Assembly: GCA_965203835.1 (NCBI GenBank)
Contig: OZ241919.1
Span: 3,906,001 to 3,970,000 of the forward strand
Source of the DNA: CBDCFV01 sp965203835
Lineage (GTDB): Bacteria; Chloroflexota; Dehalococcoidia; Lucifugimonadales; UBA3495
Direction: 5' to 3'
DNA length: 64,000 bases
Part shown: in pieces, positions 45,951-55,205 of the stretch
How the letters are laid out: each line of letters starts with the position of its first letter
Position numbering within the stretch: the stretch's first letter is position 1
Notes under the pieces: generated by a model
The model's database searches: none
What the model saw: only the letters and a program-made list of their open reading frames with translations
Told to the model about the DNA's origin: nothing
Made by a program: the position numbers and the translations under genes

Positions 45951-47078
45951 ATGGGTGAACTGCATTTTCCAGACCTACACATCCATGGCTTTCGAGGAAT
46001 CAAGGACCTTGACATTCCTTGTCTGGGTCGAGTCACGCTCATCACCGGTAAAAACAACACCGGCAAGTCCTCCGTACTGGAAGCGCTATACCTCCATGCC
46101 CGTAACGCTATACCCCCAGCAATCCACCATGTCCTCTCTTCCCGTGAGGAATATCTCGATGATTTGGACAAGGAATCAGAGATAGACCGGGAGACCCCTC
46201 TCCCCGTAAGCGGTTTATTTCACGGATTTCCGGCGCTTGCCGATAAATTCGGGAACATAGTCATTTCCACAATCGGAGGAAAACGTACAACGCCTCTAAC
46301 GATGTCAATGACCTGGTTGTCCGAGTACCTTGACCACCAAGGCCGCTGGATAGTTGATGAAGAGCCAGTATTCCCGGGGGAGTCCGGAAGTATACCTGCA
46401 TTGGTTGTTGGGACGGAGGTGGGACAACGTACCCATAGGCTCACGAACTTCCTTGGGTCAAACGCCATAGCCCTGAGCCTCCGTTCTTGGAATCAGGACA
46501 CCGCACGCACCCCTCGCTGTGTCTTCACAGGTCCCTACAGAGGACGAAGGACTTTCGATCTCGCCATGTTGTGGGATGGGATAGCCCTGACTGACTTGGA
46601 GAGGGACGTAGTAGAAGCCCTCCAGATTATCGAACCGAATATCTCGGCCGTAAGTATGCTGGGTAGTTCCGGGTCCTCCGGGGAAAGAAAAGCCATGGTC
46701 CGAACCAAGGACTTCCCTAGGCCAATCCCCCTTCGATCACTTGGTGATGGGACAAACTCCCTGTTCGCGATGATCCTGTCTGTCGCCAACGCCCGGGCAG
46801 GAATCCTGCTCATCGACGAGTTCGAGAATGGCCTGCACTACAGTGTTCAATCGGAGGCCTGGAAGATGATTTTCCGGCTAGCCCGGAGGCTCGACGTCCA
46901 AGTATTCGCCACCACCCACAGTTGGGACGCAATCGAGACCTTCCAGAAAGTCGCGACCGACCACCTCGAAGCCGGCGCCCTTGTGAAACTGACCAGAAGG
47001 CACGAGAAGGTATTTGCTTCAGTGTTCGCGGAAGAAGAGCTTGCTGTCGCAACCCGACACAAAATCGAGGTCCGTTAG
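45951..47078 (+). CDS. AAA15/OLD-like ATPase, first gene of an ATPase-TOPRIM pair
   Basis: This is a 375-residue ABC/RecF-type ATPase. Walker A GKNNTGKS lies at residues 33-40, and Walker B is LLIDEFENG with Asp289-Glu290, followed by a THSWD switch region. It has the AAA15/AAA21 layout of OLD-like proteins but no nuclease domain of its own. The stop is one base before the ATG of the next gene, so the two are likely to be co-translated. ATG at 45951 has AAGGAG nine bases upstream. The next gene encodes a TOPRIM-like protein, so the pair may together form an OLD-like or PARIS-like effector. Confidence 0.85.
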   Translation: MGELHFPDLHIHGFRGIKDLDIPCLGRVTLITGKNNTGKSSVLEALYLHARNAIPPAIHHVLSSREEYLDDLDKESEIDRETPLPVSGLFHGFPALADKFGNIVISTIGGKRTTPLTMSMTWLSEYLDHQGRWIVDEEPVFPGESGSIPALVVGTEVGQRTHRLTNFLGSNAIALSLRSWNQDTARTPRCVFTGPYRGRRTFDLAMLWDGIALTDLERDVVEALQIIEPNISAVSMLGSSGSSGERKAMVRTKDFPRPIPLRSLGDGTNSLFAMILSVANARAGILLIDEFENGLHYSVQSEAWKMIFRLARRLDVQVFATTHSWDAIETFQKVATDHLEAGALVKLTRRHEKVFASVFAEEELAVATRHKIEVR

Positions 47079-47079
47079 C

Positions 47080-47703
47080 ATGGCAAGCCGGACTATATTG
47101 CTGGTGGAGGGAATCGACGACATGCGCGTCATCGAAAACATCTGCCGCAAACGGGACGTCGCCGCCCCCAATGAAGTAAAGCCACATGACGGCGTCGAAG
47201 ACCTCTTGCGAAGTCTTCCGATTCAACTCGCGGCCATCACGGATGAAGGAGATGTAGTCGCCGTGGTCATAGACGCCGACGAAGACGTGCAACGCCGATG
47301 GCAAGCGATTAGTAACCGGTTAAGCGATGCAGGATATGAGAATGTACCAAGCGCACCAGGCCTCAGCGGTACAATATTGGATCCCCCAGCAGGGACTATC
47401 CTACCGACAGCAGGTGTATGGATAATGCCCAACAACCTAGACACAGGAAAACTGGAAGAGTTTCTGATGTCCCTTGTACCCACGCAGGACACCCTGTTTA
47501 CCCACGCCACTCAGGTCGTGGAACAACTTCCGTACAAAAGATTCAAAGACGAGGACGAAGTTAAAGCCATCATGCACACTTGGCTGGCATGGCAGGAAAG
47601 ACCGGGACGACCCTACGGCACAGCCATACGAGCATCGTTCCTCGATGCCACAGTACCCGCTGCCGACGGTCTGGTTTCTTGGTTGAATCGTTTGTCGCAA
47701 TAG
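47080..47703 (+). CDS. DUF3226 TOPRIM-like protein, second gene of an ATPase-TOPRIM pair
   Basis: This 207-residue protein matches the DUF3226 family. It has LLVEGIDDMRVIE with the TOPRIM Glu10, then VVIDADED with Asp65 and Asp67, followed by GVWIMPNN, TGKLEEFL and HTWLAWQ, typical of this family. A TOPRIM core suggests a metal-dependent nuclease or phosphotransferase. Its start is one base past the ATPase stop. The arrangement suggests that the ATPase controls this protein, but that is inferred. Confidence 0.85.
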   Translation: MASRTILLVEGIDDMRVIENICRKRDVAAPNEVKPHDGVEDLLRSLPIQLAAITDEGDVVAVVIDADEDVQRRWQAISNRLSDAGYENVPSAPGLSGTILDPPAGTILPTAGVWIMPNNLDTGKLEEFLMSLVPTQDTLFTHATQVVEQLPYKRFKDEDEVKAIMHTWLAWQERPGRPYGTAIRASFLDATVPAADGLVSWLNRLSQ

Positions 47704-47935
47704 TAAGAACCCGCACCACAAATATATCCCCGGTAAAACCGTCGGGCCAACGTCTCCGACTCAACAATAAGCTAGCCTTCCATCTCTTAGCTGAAACGAA
47801 ACCCTCATCCCCTTGCAGTTCAAGTTGTTCTGTTAGCTGCGAGGCTTATGCTTCCTCAATCTTCTCCTCCGCGCCAAAACCACTCAAGCCCGCCAGACGT
47901 AAATCAGTTTATAAGCTTCTCGGCGGGACCGCGAG

Positions 47936-48976
47936 ATGGCGTATCCTTGGGCCAACGTTTTCATCCTGATTGCGGGCGGCATTTCCTTGTTGACGGGTGT
48001 GTTGGGCCTCATGGGAGGCTCTCCCGACTGGGCGGTTGCCTTCCATGTGCACCGCATTTCCGGGTTTGCGCTGGTGGCGCTGCTCATCTGGAAGGGGCGC
48101 AATGTCCTGAGGCCGTTGACCAACAAGGGGCTGTGGAAACGACGCCCGGCGCTGCTGGTTGGCTCCGTTGGCATATTGGTGTTGCTGCTGGCTGCTCTTG
48201 GGTTGGGTGTGGGGTGGAGCCACGGCGGTTACTTTGCGTACTTGGGTATCAGTTGGGTGAGCTGGCACATCTACTTGTCGCTGTTGCTGGCTCCCTTCGT
48301 GGTGTGGCATGTTTTCACCCACTCGTGGACTCTTCGTCCCCGATTCTGGGTCGAGCGGCGGTCTTTTTTGAGGCTGGCCGGGTTGAGTGTTGCCGGTTTC
48401 GCCCTGTGGCGGACGGGGGAGCTTGCGGCCGATGTCTTGGAGCTTCCGGGGGAGGACAGGCGATTTACCGGGTCGTACGAGCAGAGGAGCTTCGCCGGCA
48501 ACGCGTTCCCAACAACGTCGTGGTTGAACGACAACCCGGACCCCGTCAATGGGGATGATTGGCGGTTGAGGGTTTCTGGGTTGGTCAACCGCGACTTGGT
48601 CCTTGAGTTGGCGGACCTGACCAGCAGCCATGAAAAGGTTACCGCCGTTCTGGATTGCACCGGGGGCTGGCATTCCACCCAGGAATGGGAGGGCACGCTG
48701 TTGAGGAACGTTTTGCAATCGGCGGGAGTGGAGCCCGGCGCGGGCAGTATCACAGTGCGCTCGGTGACTGGTTACCAGCGAAGGTTCTCAATGAAAGAAG
48801 CTGATGGATACCTACTGGCCACCCACGTCGGTGGCGAGCCGATCTCTCATGGACACGGCTTCCCGGTGAGGTTGGTTGCCCCCGGCAAACGCGGGTTCGA
48901 GTGGGTGAAGTGGGTGGAATCGATTCACGTCAACGATACCGGGAAGTGGTGGCAATCACCGTTTCCTCTGACTTGA
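47936..48976 (+). CDS. Molybdopterin-dependent oxidoreductase fused to a cytochrome b-like membrane domain
   Basis: This 346-residue protein has four membrane helices in its N-terminal half (about 5-145) with His residues placed as in heme b domains (AFHVHR, SWHIY, VWHVFTH). The C-terminal half is a sulfite-oxidase/MsrP-like Moco fold, with VLDCTGGW (Moco-ligand Cys) and the later GHGFPVRLVAPG motif. It would pass electrons between membrane quinone and a soluble substrate. A twin-arginine-like signal is not needed, since the domain is tethered. Confidence 0.82.
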   Translation: MAYPWANVFILIAGGISLLTGVLGLMGGSPDWAVAFHVHRISGFALVALLIWKGRNVLRPLTNKGLWKRRPALLVGSVGILVLLLAALGLGVGWSHGGYFAYLGISWVSWHIYLSLLLAPFVVWHVFTHSWTLRPRFWVERRSFLRLAGLSVAGFALWRTGELAADVLELPGEDRRFTGSYEQRSFAGNAFPTTSWLNDNPDPVNGDDWRLRVSGLVNRDLVLELADLTSSHEKVTAVLDCTGGWHSTQEWEGTLLRNVLQSAGVEPGAGSITVRSVTGYQRRFSMKEADGYLLATHVGGEPISHGHGFPVRLVAPGKRGFEWVKWVESIHVNDTGKWWQSPFPLT

Positions 48977-48983
48977 GTAGGGG

Positions 48984-49781
48984 CTATGATTCCACCCGGT
49001 GCACCACCACCGTTTCGGCGTGACGGCGGGCCAAGGCGACGGTTTCATCGTCGTCTCCGCCGTTGCCCATGACGCAGACGATGCCCCACAATCCGTCGCG
49101 GGCCTCCCTGGCGGCGCGGTTGACCAACTCCTCGCGGTTTCCGGAGCGTATGGTGAGCTGCACGCCCCGCACGATGTGACGGATGGCGGCCAGCGCCTCG
49201 GGTTCGCCGACCACGTAATCGGCCATGTTCAGCAGGTCCTTGACCTGCGGAGACAGGCGGGATGGGTTGCCGTCGCCTAACGCCGCGATGTTCAGCGCCC
49301 GTTCCTGGGAGCGGAAGGCGGCGACGAACTGGCGGGTCAGGTCGATCTGGCGGGCATGGCTGGCCTCATGGCCCGCCGAGCGTTCCAACAACTCCAGCAG
49401 GGTCAGGCCGGGAAAGGAGTTCGCCGGATTGGGCGGCGTCGCCGGGCGCGCCAACTGCTCCGGCGTCAACTCGGTGAGCAGGGCGCGGAACCTCTGGTGG
49501 GTGGCTTCCTGTTGCTCAAGTTCCTGCCGGAAATGCTCTTCGCGGCTGGAGAAGGGCGGCAGCATCTCCATCTCCCCGCGAGCGATCTTCTCCAGCGCGT
49601 CCACGTACCGCTCGGAGTCCAAGTGGAGCAGAACGTCGCGCACCGACCACCGCTGGCCGAGGAACGCCTCTTCGGTGTCCATTCCCTCCAGGGACTTGAG
49701 CAGCACCTGATGGCCTTCGTCGAGACGTTGCAGGGCCGCGTCACGGCGCCGGAGGACTGATTCTTTTTCTTCAGGAGTCAA
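48984..49781 (-). CDS. DinB-like family protein
   Basis: This 265-residue protein resembles the DinB/YfiT four-helix fold: DTEEAFLGQRWSVRDVLLHL near residue 35, then EQQEATHQRFRALL, and GHEASHARQIDL, with the three-His metal site expected in this family. The extended C-terminal part has no clear assignment. A role in thiol transfer or stress defence is possible. It ends close to the Moco gene on the other strand. Confidence 0.7.
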   Translation of the reverse strand: MTPEEKESVLRRRDAALQRLDEGHQVLLKSLEGMDTEEAFLGQRWSVRDVLLHLDSERYVDALEKIARGEMEMLPPFSSREEHFRQELEQQEATHQRFRALLTELTPEQLARPATPPNPANSFPGLTLLELLERSAGHEASHARQIDLTRQFVAAFRSQERALNIAALGDGNPSRLSPQVKDLLNMADYVVGEPEALAAIRHIVRGVQLTIRSGNREELVNRAAREARDGLWGIVCVMGNGGDDDETVALARRHAETVVVHRVES

Positions 49782-49824
49782 GATGCTGCTCCTTTCCGGT
49801 GTTCCGTTGACCCCCGGGTGGGAG

Positions 49825-50958
49825 TTACGTTGTGGTCACATCCGATGGGGCCGGGCCGAACCGGGCGGCTTGCAACTGCTCGGTGGTGGCGGGCGGTTCG
49901 CTGGCCAGTTCTTCGTACAGGGACGGCGGCGGGCGCACATCCTTCAGGGCAGGGATGACTTCCTCGCCCATGAGCCGGACGGACTTCATTATTTTCTCGT
50001 GCTCTATCCCGCCGAACATCATCCAGTTGCTGACGTGGGTGACGCCCAAGTCGGCGGCCTCCCGGAACTTGCGGATGACCGTATCCGGGCTGCCGAAGAA
50101 GAGCCGCTGCATGAACCCGTCATCGTCCAACTCTCCCGGATAGGGCCCCACATGCACCCTGCCGTCCTTCACGTCCAGCCGGTTCAGGGCGCGCCCGGCC
50201 CGGTTCTGCCATCGGGCATAGTCCAGTTGGGCGCGGGCGGCTTCGTCGGTCTCGGCGACGTGGGTGATGGCCTGCATTCCCAACTCGATGTTGTCCACCG
50301 GCTTGCCCAAGTCCATGCGGAAGTGGACCAGGGATCCCAAGTGGGCGCGCATACCGGCGGCGCCCAGCAGTCCGGTGGTGATGGGCATCATGTCCCGCTC
50401 CGCCGCCAGTTTCATGGACTCCACGCTGGTGCCAGCAATCCAGAAGGGCGGGTGAGGCTTCTGCAAGGGCTTGGGCCAGACGGTCGTGGGGTTGGGTATA
50501 TTGACGTGCTCCCCGGCGTAGGTGAAGGACTCGTCCTGGGTCCAAGCCTTCACCAGCACGTCCACCGTTTCCAGGGTCCTCTGCCTTGACTCTTCCAGTG
50601 ATATGCCGAAACGGGACATTTCGTGGGGCTGGTAGCCCCGGCCCACGCCGCAGATGAACCGGCCGTCGATGAGGTTGTCCAGTACCGCCACCTCTTCCGC
50701 CAAGCGCAGCGGGTCCCAGATGGGCAGCACCAGTATGCCGGTGGCGATCTTCAGCCGCCTTGTGCGCTGGCCGATGTGCAACGCTTGGAGCAACGGCGCC
50801 GGGGAGTTGCCGTAATTGGAAAAGTGGTGCTCGGCAACCAAGCAGTAGTCGAATCCGACTTCCTCGGAGTATTGGAGTTGCTCGACGCCCTCTTCAAAAA
50901 GGGTCTTCCAATTTCGAACGGCGGGATTCGGCCATTCGCAAAAAAGTCCAAAGTTCAT
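49825..50958 (-). CDS. LLM class flavin-dependent oxidoreductase
   Basis: This bacterial-luciferase-like protein of 377 residues begins MNFGLFCEWPNP and continues with FDYCLVAEHHFSNYG and IATGILVLPIWDPLRLAEEV, the typical flavin-binding region. GVGRGYQPHEMSRFGI is the conserved second motif. The start at 50958 is favoured; the frame upstream to 51180 reads as a non-homologous extension. The alpha/beta hydrolase gene is divergent from it, 220 bases away. Substrate is unknown. Confidence 0.88.
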   Translation of the reverse strand: MNFGLFCEWPNPAVRNWKTLFEEGVEQLQYSEEVGFDYCLVAEHHFSNYGNSPAPLLQALHIGQRTRRLKIATGILVLPIWDPLRLAEEVAVLDNLIDGRFICGVGRGYQPHEMSRFGISLEESRQRTLETVDVLVKAWTQDESFTYAGEHVNIPNPTTVWPKPLQKPHPPFWIAGTSVESMKLAAERDMMPITTGLLGAAGMRAHLGSLVHFRMDLGKPVDNIELGMQAITHVAETDEAARAQLDYARWQNRAGRALNRLDVKDGRVHVGPYPGELDDDGFMQRLFFGSPDTVIRKFREAADLGVTHVSNWMMFGGIEHEKIMKSVRLMGEEVIPALKDVRPPPSLYEELASEPPATTEQLQAARFGPAPSDVTTT

Positions 50959-51181
50959 GCGCGGGGCATAGCTCCTGTCGGTATGGTTGCCGTGGAATGT
51001 ACCTGCGGCGATTCCCAAAGCAGTGTAAGGACGGTATCGCAGACAGTCAACGCAGGCGGTCTTCAAGAATGTCGCACGGGCGCCTCTTCTTGACACTTCC
51101 CTGAACAGGCCCAAGAATAAAGACCGATCCAACGCAGCGGGAATCCGAATTTCGCCAGCTTTACGGGAGAGGCGCCGCAAA

Positions 51182-51985
51182 ATGCCAGATTCTTCAAACG
51201 GCTACACCGAAAGCACGATTCAAGTTGGAGGCACGGGCGTCACCTTGGTCAGGGGCGGTTCAAGCGAGCCGTTGCTGGTGTTGCACGAGGAGTTGGGGCA
51301 TCCTGGATGGCTTGCTTGGCACGGGGACCTGGCGCATGACCACTCGCTCATTGTTCCGATACATCCCGGGTTCGGTCCGTTGCCACGGGCCGACTGGATC
51401 AGCAGCGTTCGGGACTTGGCCGGGTTCTATTCGCGGATGCTGCGGGAAATGGACCTTGACCAAGTGGACGTGATTGGCTTCTCGCTGGGCGGGTGGATCG
51501 CCGCCGAGATGGCGGCGGCCGACTCCCGCCAGTTCCGGCACATGGCGTTGGTGGCGCCGATGGGCTTGAGGCCGCCCGAGGGCGAGATTATGGATATGTT
51601 CGTGGTAACGGCCCGGACGTACCTGAACGCCAGTGTCCTCGATTCCAAGGCCGTTCCGGAATTCGCATCGCTCTACGGCGGCGAAGAAACGCCGGGGCAG
51701 TTCGAGGCTTGGGAGGACGCTCGAGCCGAGTCGGCCCGGCTGGCATGGAAGCCGTACATGCACAACCCCAGCTTAGGCCCGCTGCTGGAGGGAGTCAAAG
51801 GTCTGCCCACCCTGATTGTGTGGGGCCGTGACGATGCGGTCGTTCCGTTATCGGCCGGTCAACGCTATAACCAAGCTATCACAGGCTCGGAATTGACCGT
51901 TTTAGATGGTTGCGGGCACCGCCCGGAGATAGAGCAGACTGCACAGTTCGTCCGCATTGTCCGGGGATTCCTGGACCAGAAGTGA
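51182..51985 (+). CDS. Alpha/beta hydrolase
   Basis: This 267-residue protein has the alpha/beta hydrolase nucleophile elbow G-F-S-L-G, an LIVWGRDDAVVPL acid-loop and a late His in DGCGHRPEIE. It resembles C-C bond hydrolases or esterases. It lies between two LLM oxidoreductases, the second of which starts 19 bases downstream. Confidence 0.88.
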   Translation: MPDSSNGYTESTIQVGGTGVTLVRGGSSEPLLVLHEELGHPGWLAWHGDLAHDHSLIVPIHPGFGPLPRADWISSVRDLAGFYSRMLREMDLDQVDVIGFSLGGWIAAEMAAADSRQFRHMALVAPMGLRPPEGEIMDMFVVTARTYLNASVLDSKAVPEFASLYGGEETPGQFEAWEDARAESARLAWKPYMHNPSLGPLLEGVKGLPTLIVWGRDDAVVPLSAGQRYNQAITGSELTVLDGCGHRPEIEQTAQFVRIVRGFLDQK

Positions 51986-52003
51986 CAGTAAGGAGGCATC
52001 GTT

Positions 52004-53272
52004 ATGCACATTATGATGTTCACCGAGCGCCCCTACTACGACGTTCCCGAAGACGAGATTATCAAGAACGCCAGCTACTTCGGCATTCCCAACGAACATT
52101 TCGACCCGGAGGTGGGTGGCAGGCTGTACAACTCGTACTTCGACGAGGCCGTATACGCTGAGGAAAAGGGCTTCGACGGGATAATGCTCAACGAACACCA
52201 CGGCACTCCATTCTGCATGGGCGCCGTGATGAATATTGAGGCAGCGGTGCTGGCGCGGATCACCCAGAAGGTCAAGATAGTGTTGCTTGGAAATCCGCTG
52301 CCGGTGGCCGATCCCCTGCGCCTTGCCGAAGAACTGGCCATGATCGACATGATCTCGGGCGGGCGGCTGGTGCCCGGCTGGGTCAGGGGCGCGGGCAGCG
52401 AGTCGATTTACAACAACGCCAACCCCGCCTACAACCGGGAACTCTTCAACGAGGCCCACGATTTTGTGGTGAAGGCTTGGACCACGCCCGGCCCCTTCCG
52501 GTTCGAGGGGAAACATTACCATTACCGGCACGTGAACCCTTGGGTGCTGCCGGTGCAGAAGCCGTATCCGCAGATGTGGATACCGGGGTTGGTCAGCCCG
52601 GAAACGGTGGTATGGTGCGCCCGGCACCGCTATCCGTACCTGGCCCTGGCAACCTTCCTTGAACCGACCATGGAGATGGTGAAACTATACCGGGACACGG
52701 CGGCGCAGGAAGGCTACGAGTTCGGGCCGGAGAACTTCGGCTATCTGCAAAGGGTTGTGGTGGCTGAGACGGAGGAGAAGGCCCAGGAACTGGGGCGCGC
52801 CTTCATGTACGGCGGCGGCATTAACGCATTCGCCCGCCCAGAGTGGATGTTCCCGCCGGGCTACAATTCGAGGGCGGCGACGAGACGGTTAGCCCAAGTA
52901 TTCACCGACCCCAACAGCGGGGAGGAGTTGATGGCCCTGAGGCCGGTGGACACGCCGGACGAAATAGAGGCCAACCGTAGCCAGATATACGGCCGGTTCC
53001 AAGCCGAGCAGGACAACCTGCAACTAATCTGCGGCACCCCCGATACAATCATCCCCAAGATCCGGCATATCCTGGAAACGGTCCGGCCCGGCATCTTCTC
53101 CATGTGGCACCACCACGGCCCGGTCAGCCACGAAGACCGGATGACCAGCATCCGCTTGCTGGGCGACGAGGTGCTGCCGGCCATGCGCAGCATTGCGGAC
53201 GAGCTGGACCTGCCCGGACCATACGAACGCCTGCCCGGCTCACGCCGCTTGGAGGCTCCGTCGGGGGGTTGA
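52004..53272 (+). CDS. LLM class flavin-dependent oxidoreductase
   Basis: This 422-residue LLM-family protein has FDGIMLNEHHGTPF, a conserved flavin-proximal His pair, and GRLVPGWVRGAGSESIYNN. It is longer than the other LLM proteins here and resembles monooxygenases of the limonene/alkanal type. AAGGAGG lies nine bases upstream of the ATG. It follows the alpha/beta hydrolase and probably shares its transcript. Confidence 0.9.
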   Translation: MHIMMFTERPYYDVPEDEIIKNASYFGIPNEHFDPEVGGRLYNSYFDEAVYAEEKGFDGIMLNEHHGTPFCMGAVMNIEAAVLARITQKVKIVLLGNPLPVADPLRLAEELAMIDMISGGRLVPGWVRGAGSESIYNNANPAYNRELFNEAHDFVVKAWTTPGPFRFEGKHYHYRHVNPWVLPVQKPYPQMWIPGLVSPETVVWCARHRYPYLALATFLEPTMEMVKLYRDTAAQEGYEFGPENFGYLQRVVVAETEEKAQELGRAFMYGGGINAFARPEWMFPPGYNSRAATRRLAQVFTDPNSGEELMALRPVDTPDEIEANRSQIYGRFQAEQDNLQLICGTPDTIIPKIRHILETVRPGIFSMWHHHGPVSHEDRMTSIRLLGDEVLPAMRSIADELDLPGPYERLPGSRRLEAPSGG

Positions 53273-53411
53273 CCACCCTTTGGGAAACCGCACGTTGATG
53301 CTCCACGTATTGTTGAACAGGACCCTTTCTGTTGAATATCATTAGTTGTGCAAGGTAATACAGTAGGGTTCAGCGCGGGGGCGGCATCCGGTTATGCCCC
53401 AGGGGGTAGGG

Positions 53412-54020
53412 ATGATTGACTTGGCACAGCACGAAGAGCTCTTGGTTTGCCAACAGGTGGAGCATATCGAGGCGTTTATCGGTTTTGAGATGGCCAACCA
53501 GTACACTGTGTTCACGCCTGACGGGTACGAGATGCTCCATGCATTCGAAGAGTCGGGAACGGTGAGCCGCCAGTTCATGGGATCGCATCGCCCTCTTAAC
53601 ATTCATGTAGTGGACGACCTGGGAGACACGTTGATGACCGCCGCCCGCCCGTTCTTCTGGTTCCGATCGAACCTCCAAGTTATGGACGGGCACGGAGACC
53701 ACATGGGGGCGCTTTACCGCCAGTTCGGGATTCTTGGTCGAAAATTCACCTTGATGGACGCCAGCGACCGGCAGGTAGCCCAGATCAAGGGGAACGTCTT
53801 CCGCCGTTACACCTTCATCGTAGAGGACCCTGGCGGGAGGGAGGTGGGCCGCATTACGAAAGAATGGGGAGGCTTGTTGCGGGAAGCCTACACCGATGCG
53901 GATACGTTCCGCGTCCGGTTCAGGGACCGTGAGCGGAGCCATGATTTCCGGATGCTTGTGCTGGCCTCGGCGTTCGCCATAGACATGGACTTCTTCGAAG
54001 GGAAGGCCGGCCCGGGATGA
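53412..54020 (+). CDS. Phospholipid scramblase/LURP1-like domain protein
   Basis: This protein of about 202 residues resembles the tubby-like LURP-one/scramblase domain: YTVFTPDGYEMLHAFEES near the start, FWFRSNLQVMDGHG and RRYTFIVEDPGGREVGRIT. The C-terminus LVLASAFAIDMDFF is hydrophobic, as in scramblase relatives. Function in bacteria is unclear. The start at 53412 has a G-rich site; an in-frame ATG at 53394 does not. Confidence 0.72.
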   Translation: MIDLAQHEELLVCQQVEHIEAFIGFEMANQYTVFTPDGYEMLHAFEESGTVSRQFMGSHRPLNIHVVDDLGDTLMTAARPFFWFRSNLQVMDGHGDHMGALYRQFGILGRKFTLMDASDRQVAQIKGNVFRRYTFIVEDPGGREVGRITKEWGGLLREAYTDADTFRVRFRDRERSHDFRMLVLASAFAIDMDFFEGKAGPG

Positions 54021-54146
54021 ACAAGTCCAGATTGACAATCGTCCAGTCCTCTGGTGTATATTGCGTTTAACCTGTCGGCGGCCAGCCTCAGATAAACTGT
54101 GCGACTCCGCCGACCGAGACGAAATCAATACAGGGAGGGCAAAATT

Positions 54147-55115
54147 ATGGCAGGAAGCTACAGCATCCTGGTGGGGACCACCGGCGCGGGACTGTTCCGC
54201 AGTCTCGACTCCGGCGAGAGCTGGGCCAGGGTAGGCAACCCGTTCCCCGGCGAATCCCAGATCCGGGCCATTGCGGTGGACCCGCAAAACTCCAGCGTGG
54301 TGTACGCAGGCTCCAACAACGGCATCTACCGCAGCGAGGACGCCGGCGATACTTGGGCGAAGCTGGACTCTCCCATGGAAGGGTTGAACATCTGGTCCAT
54401 CGCCGTTGACCCCGGCGATTCCAACACCATTTTCGCGGGCACCAGCCCGCCCTACGTGTTCCGGTCCCGCGACGGCGGCAAGAACTGGGACAAGCTTTCG
54501 GCAACGATAGCGCAGGAGTGCGCCATCGGGTCGCCGCGGGTAACCGCCATGCTGGTGGACCCTGTAGACCGGGGCACGGTGCTGGCCGGCGTTGAAATCG
54601 ACGGCGTTTATCGGAGCCGTGACGGCGGCGACACTTGGTCCCACGTGGAAACCGGCATCACCAACCCGGACATCCACGGCATGGCCTTCAGCCTCGGCGA
54701 GGAGAAGACCGTGCTGGTGAGCACCCCCCGGGAGATTTTCGCCAGCCGGGACGACGGCGAGACTTTCCAGTCCCTGACGGAAACCAGCAACTTCCCCATG
54801 CCCTACTGCCGCTGGGTCGCCGTCAAGGAGGATGACCCCAGAGTGTTGTTTGCGGCCAACGGGGACGCCGCAATCGGGAACACCGGCACCGTTCAGCGCT
54901 CCACTGACGGAGGCGAGACGTGGGAGACCCGACCCTTGCCCGTGGAACCCAACTCGCCGGTGTGGAACTTCGCCACCAACCCCGCCGACCCGAATTTGAT
55001 CCTGGCCAACAGCGTTTACGGGGAACTGTACCGGAGCAACGACGGAGGCGATTCCTGGGAGAAGTTGAAGAAGGAGTTCACAGAGGTACGGGCCTTGGCT
55101 TGGACCCCCAACTGA
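54147..55115 (+). CDS. Sialidase-like/YCF48-type beta-propeller protein
   Basis: This 322-residue protein is built from BNR/Asp-box blades, recognisable by GLFRSLDSGESWARVG, GIYRSEDAGDTWAKLD and GVYRSRDGGDTWSHVE. It makes a beta-propeller that may be exported or bind a partner. No signal peptide is obvious. GGGAGG precedes the ATG by eight bases. The strong terminator right after it suggests a single-gene transcript. Confidence 0.88.
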   Translation: MAGSYSILVGTTGAGLFRSLDSGESWARVGNPFPGESQIRAIAVDPQNSSVVYAGSNNGIYRSEDAGDTWAKLDSPMEGLNIWSIAVDPGDSNTIFAGTSPPYVFRSRDGGKNWDKLSATIAQECAIGSPRVTAMLVDPVDRGTVLAGVEIDGVYRSRDGGDTWSHVETGITNPDIHGMAFSLGEEKTVLVSTPREIFASRDDGETFQSLTETSNFPMPYCRWVAVKEDDPRVLFAANGDAAIGNTGTVQRSTDGGETWETRPLPVEPNSPVWNFATNPADPNLILANSVYGELYRSNDGGDSWEKLKKEFTEVRALAWTPN

Positions 55116-55147
55116 CCGGCTATCCGGTCAACTGAGGACAAATGGAA

Positions 55148-55178
55148 GGGGGCGGGCGTTTTGCCCGTCCTCTTTTTG
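55148..55178 (+). terminator. Rho-independent terminator after the beta-propeller gene
   Basis: An eight-bp GC-rich stem (55150-55157 with 55163-55170) with a GTTTT loop is followed by TCTTTTT. Confidence 0.85.
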
Positions 55179-55205
55179 TTATGGCTTCCTACACTGTGAC
55201 TGCGT

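Noticed and set aside
45720..47935. Possible att duplication of the tmRNA 3' end flanking the ATPase-TOPRIM pair
   Set aside because: I looked downstream to 47935 for a copy of the tmRNA 3' end and found only short chance matches, so integration at ssrA is not shown.
53370..54677. Minus-strand open frame of 435 codons
   Set aside because: It is antisense to the scramblase-like and beta-propeller genes, which have ribosome binding sites and clear repeats.
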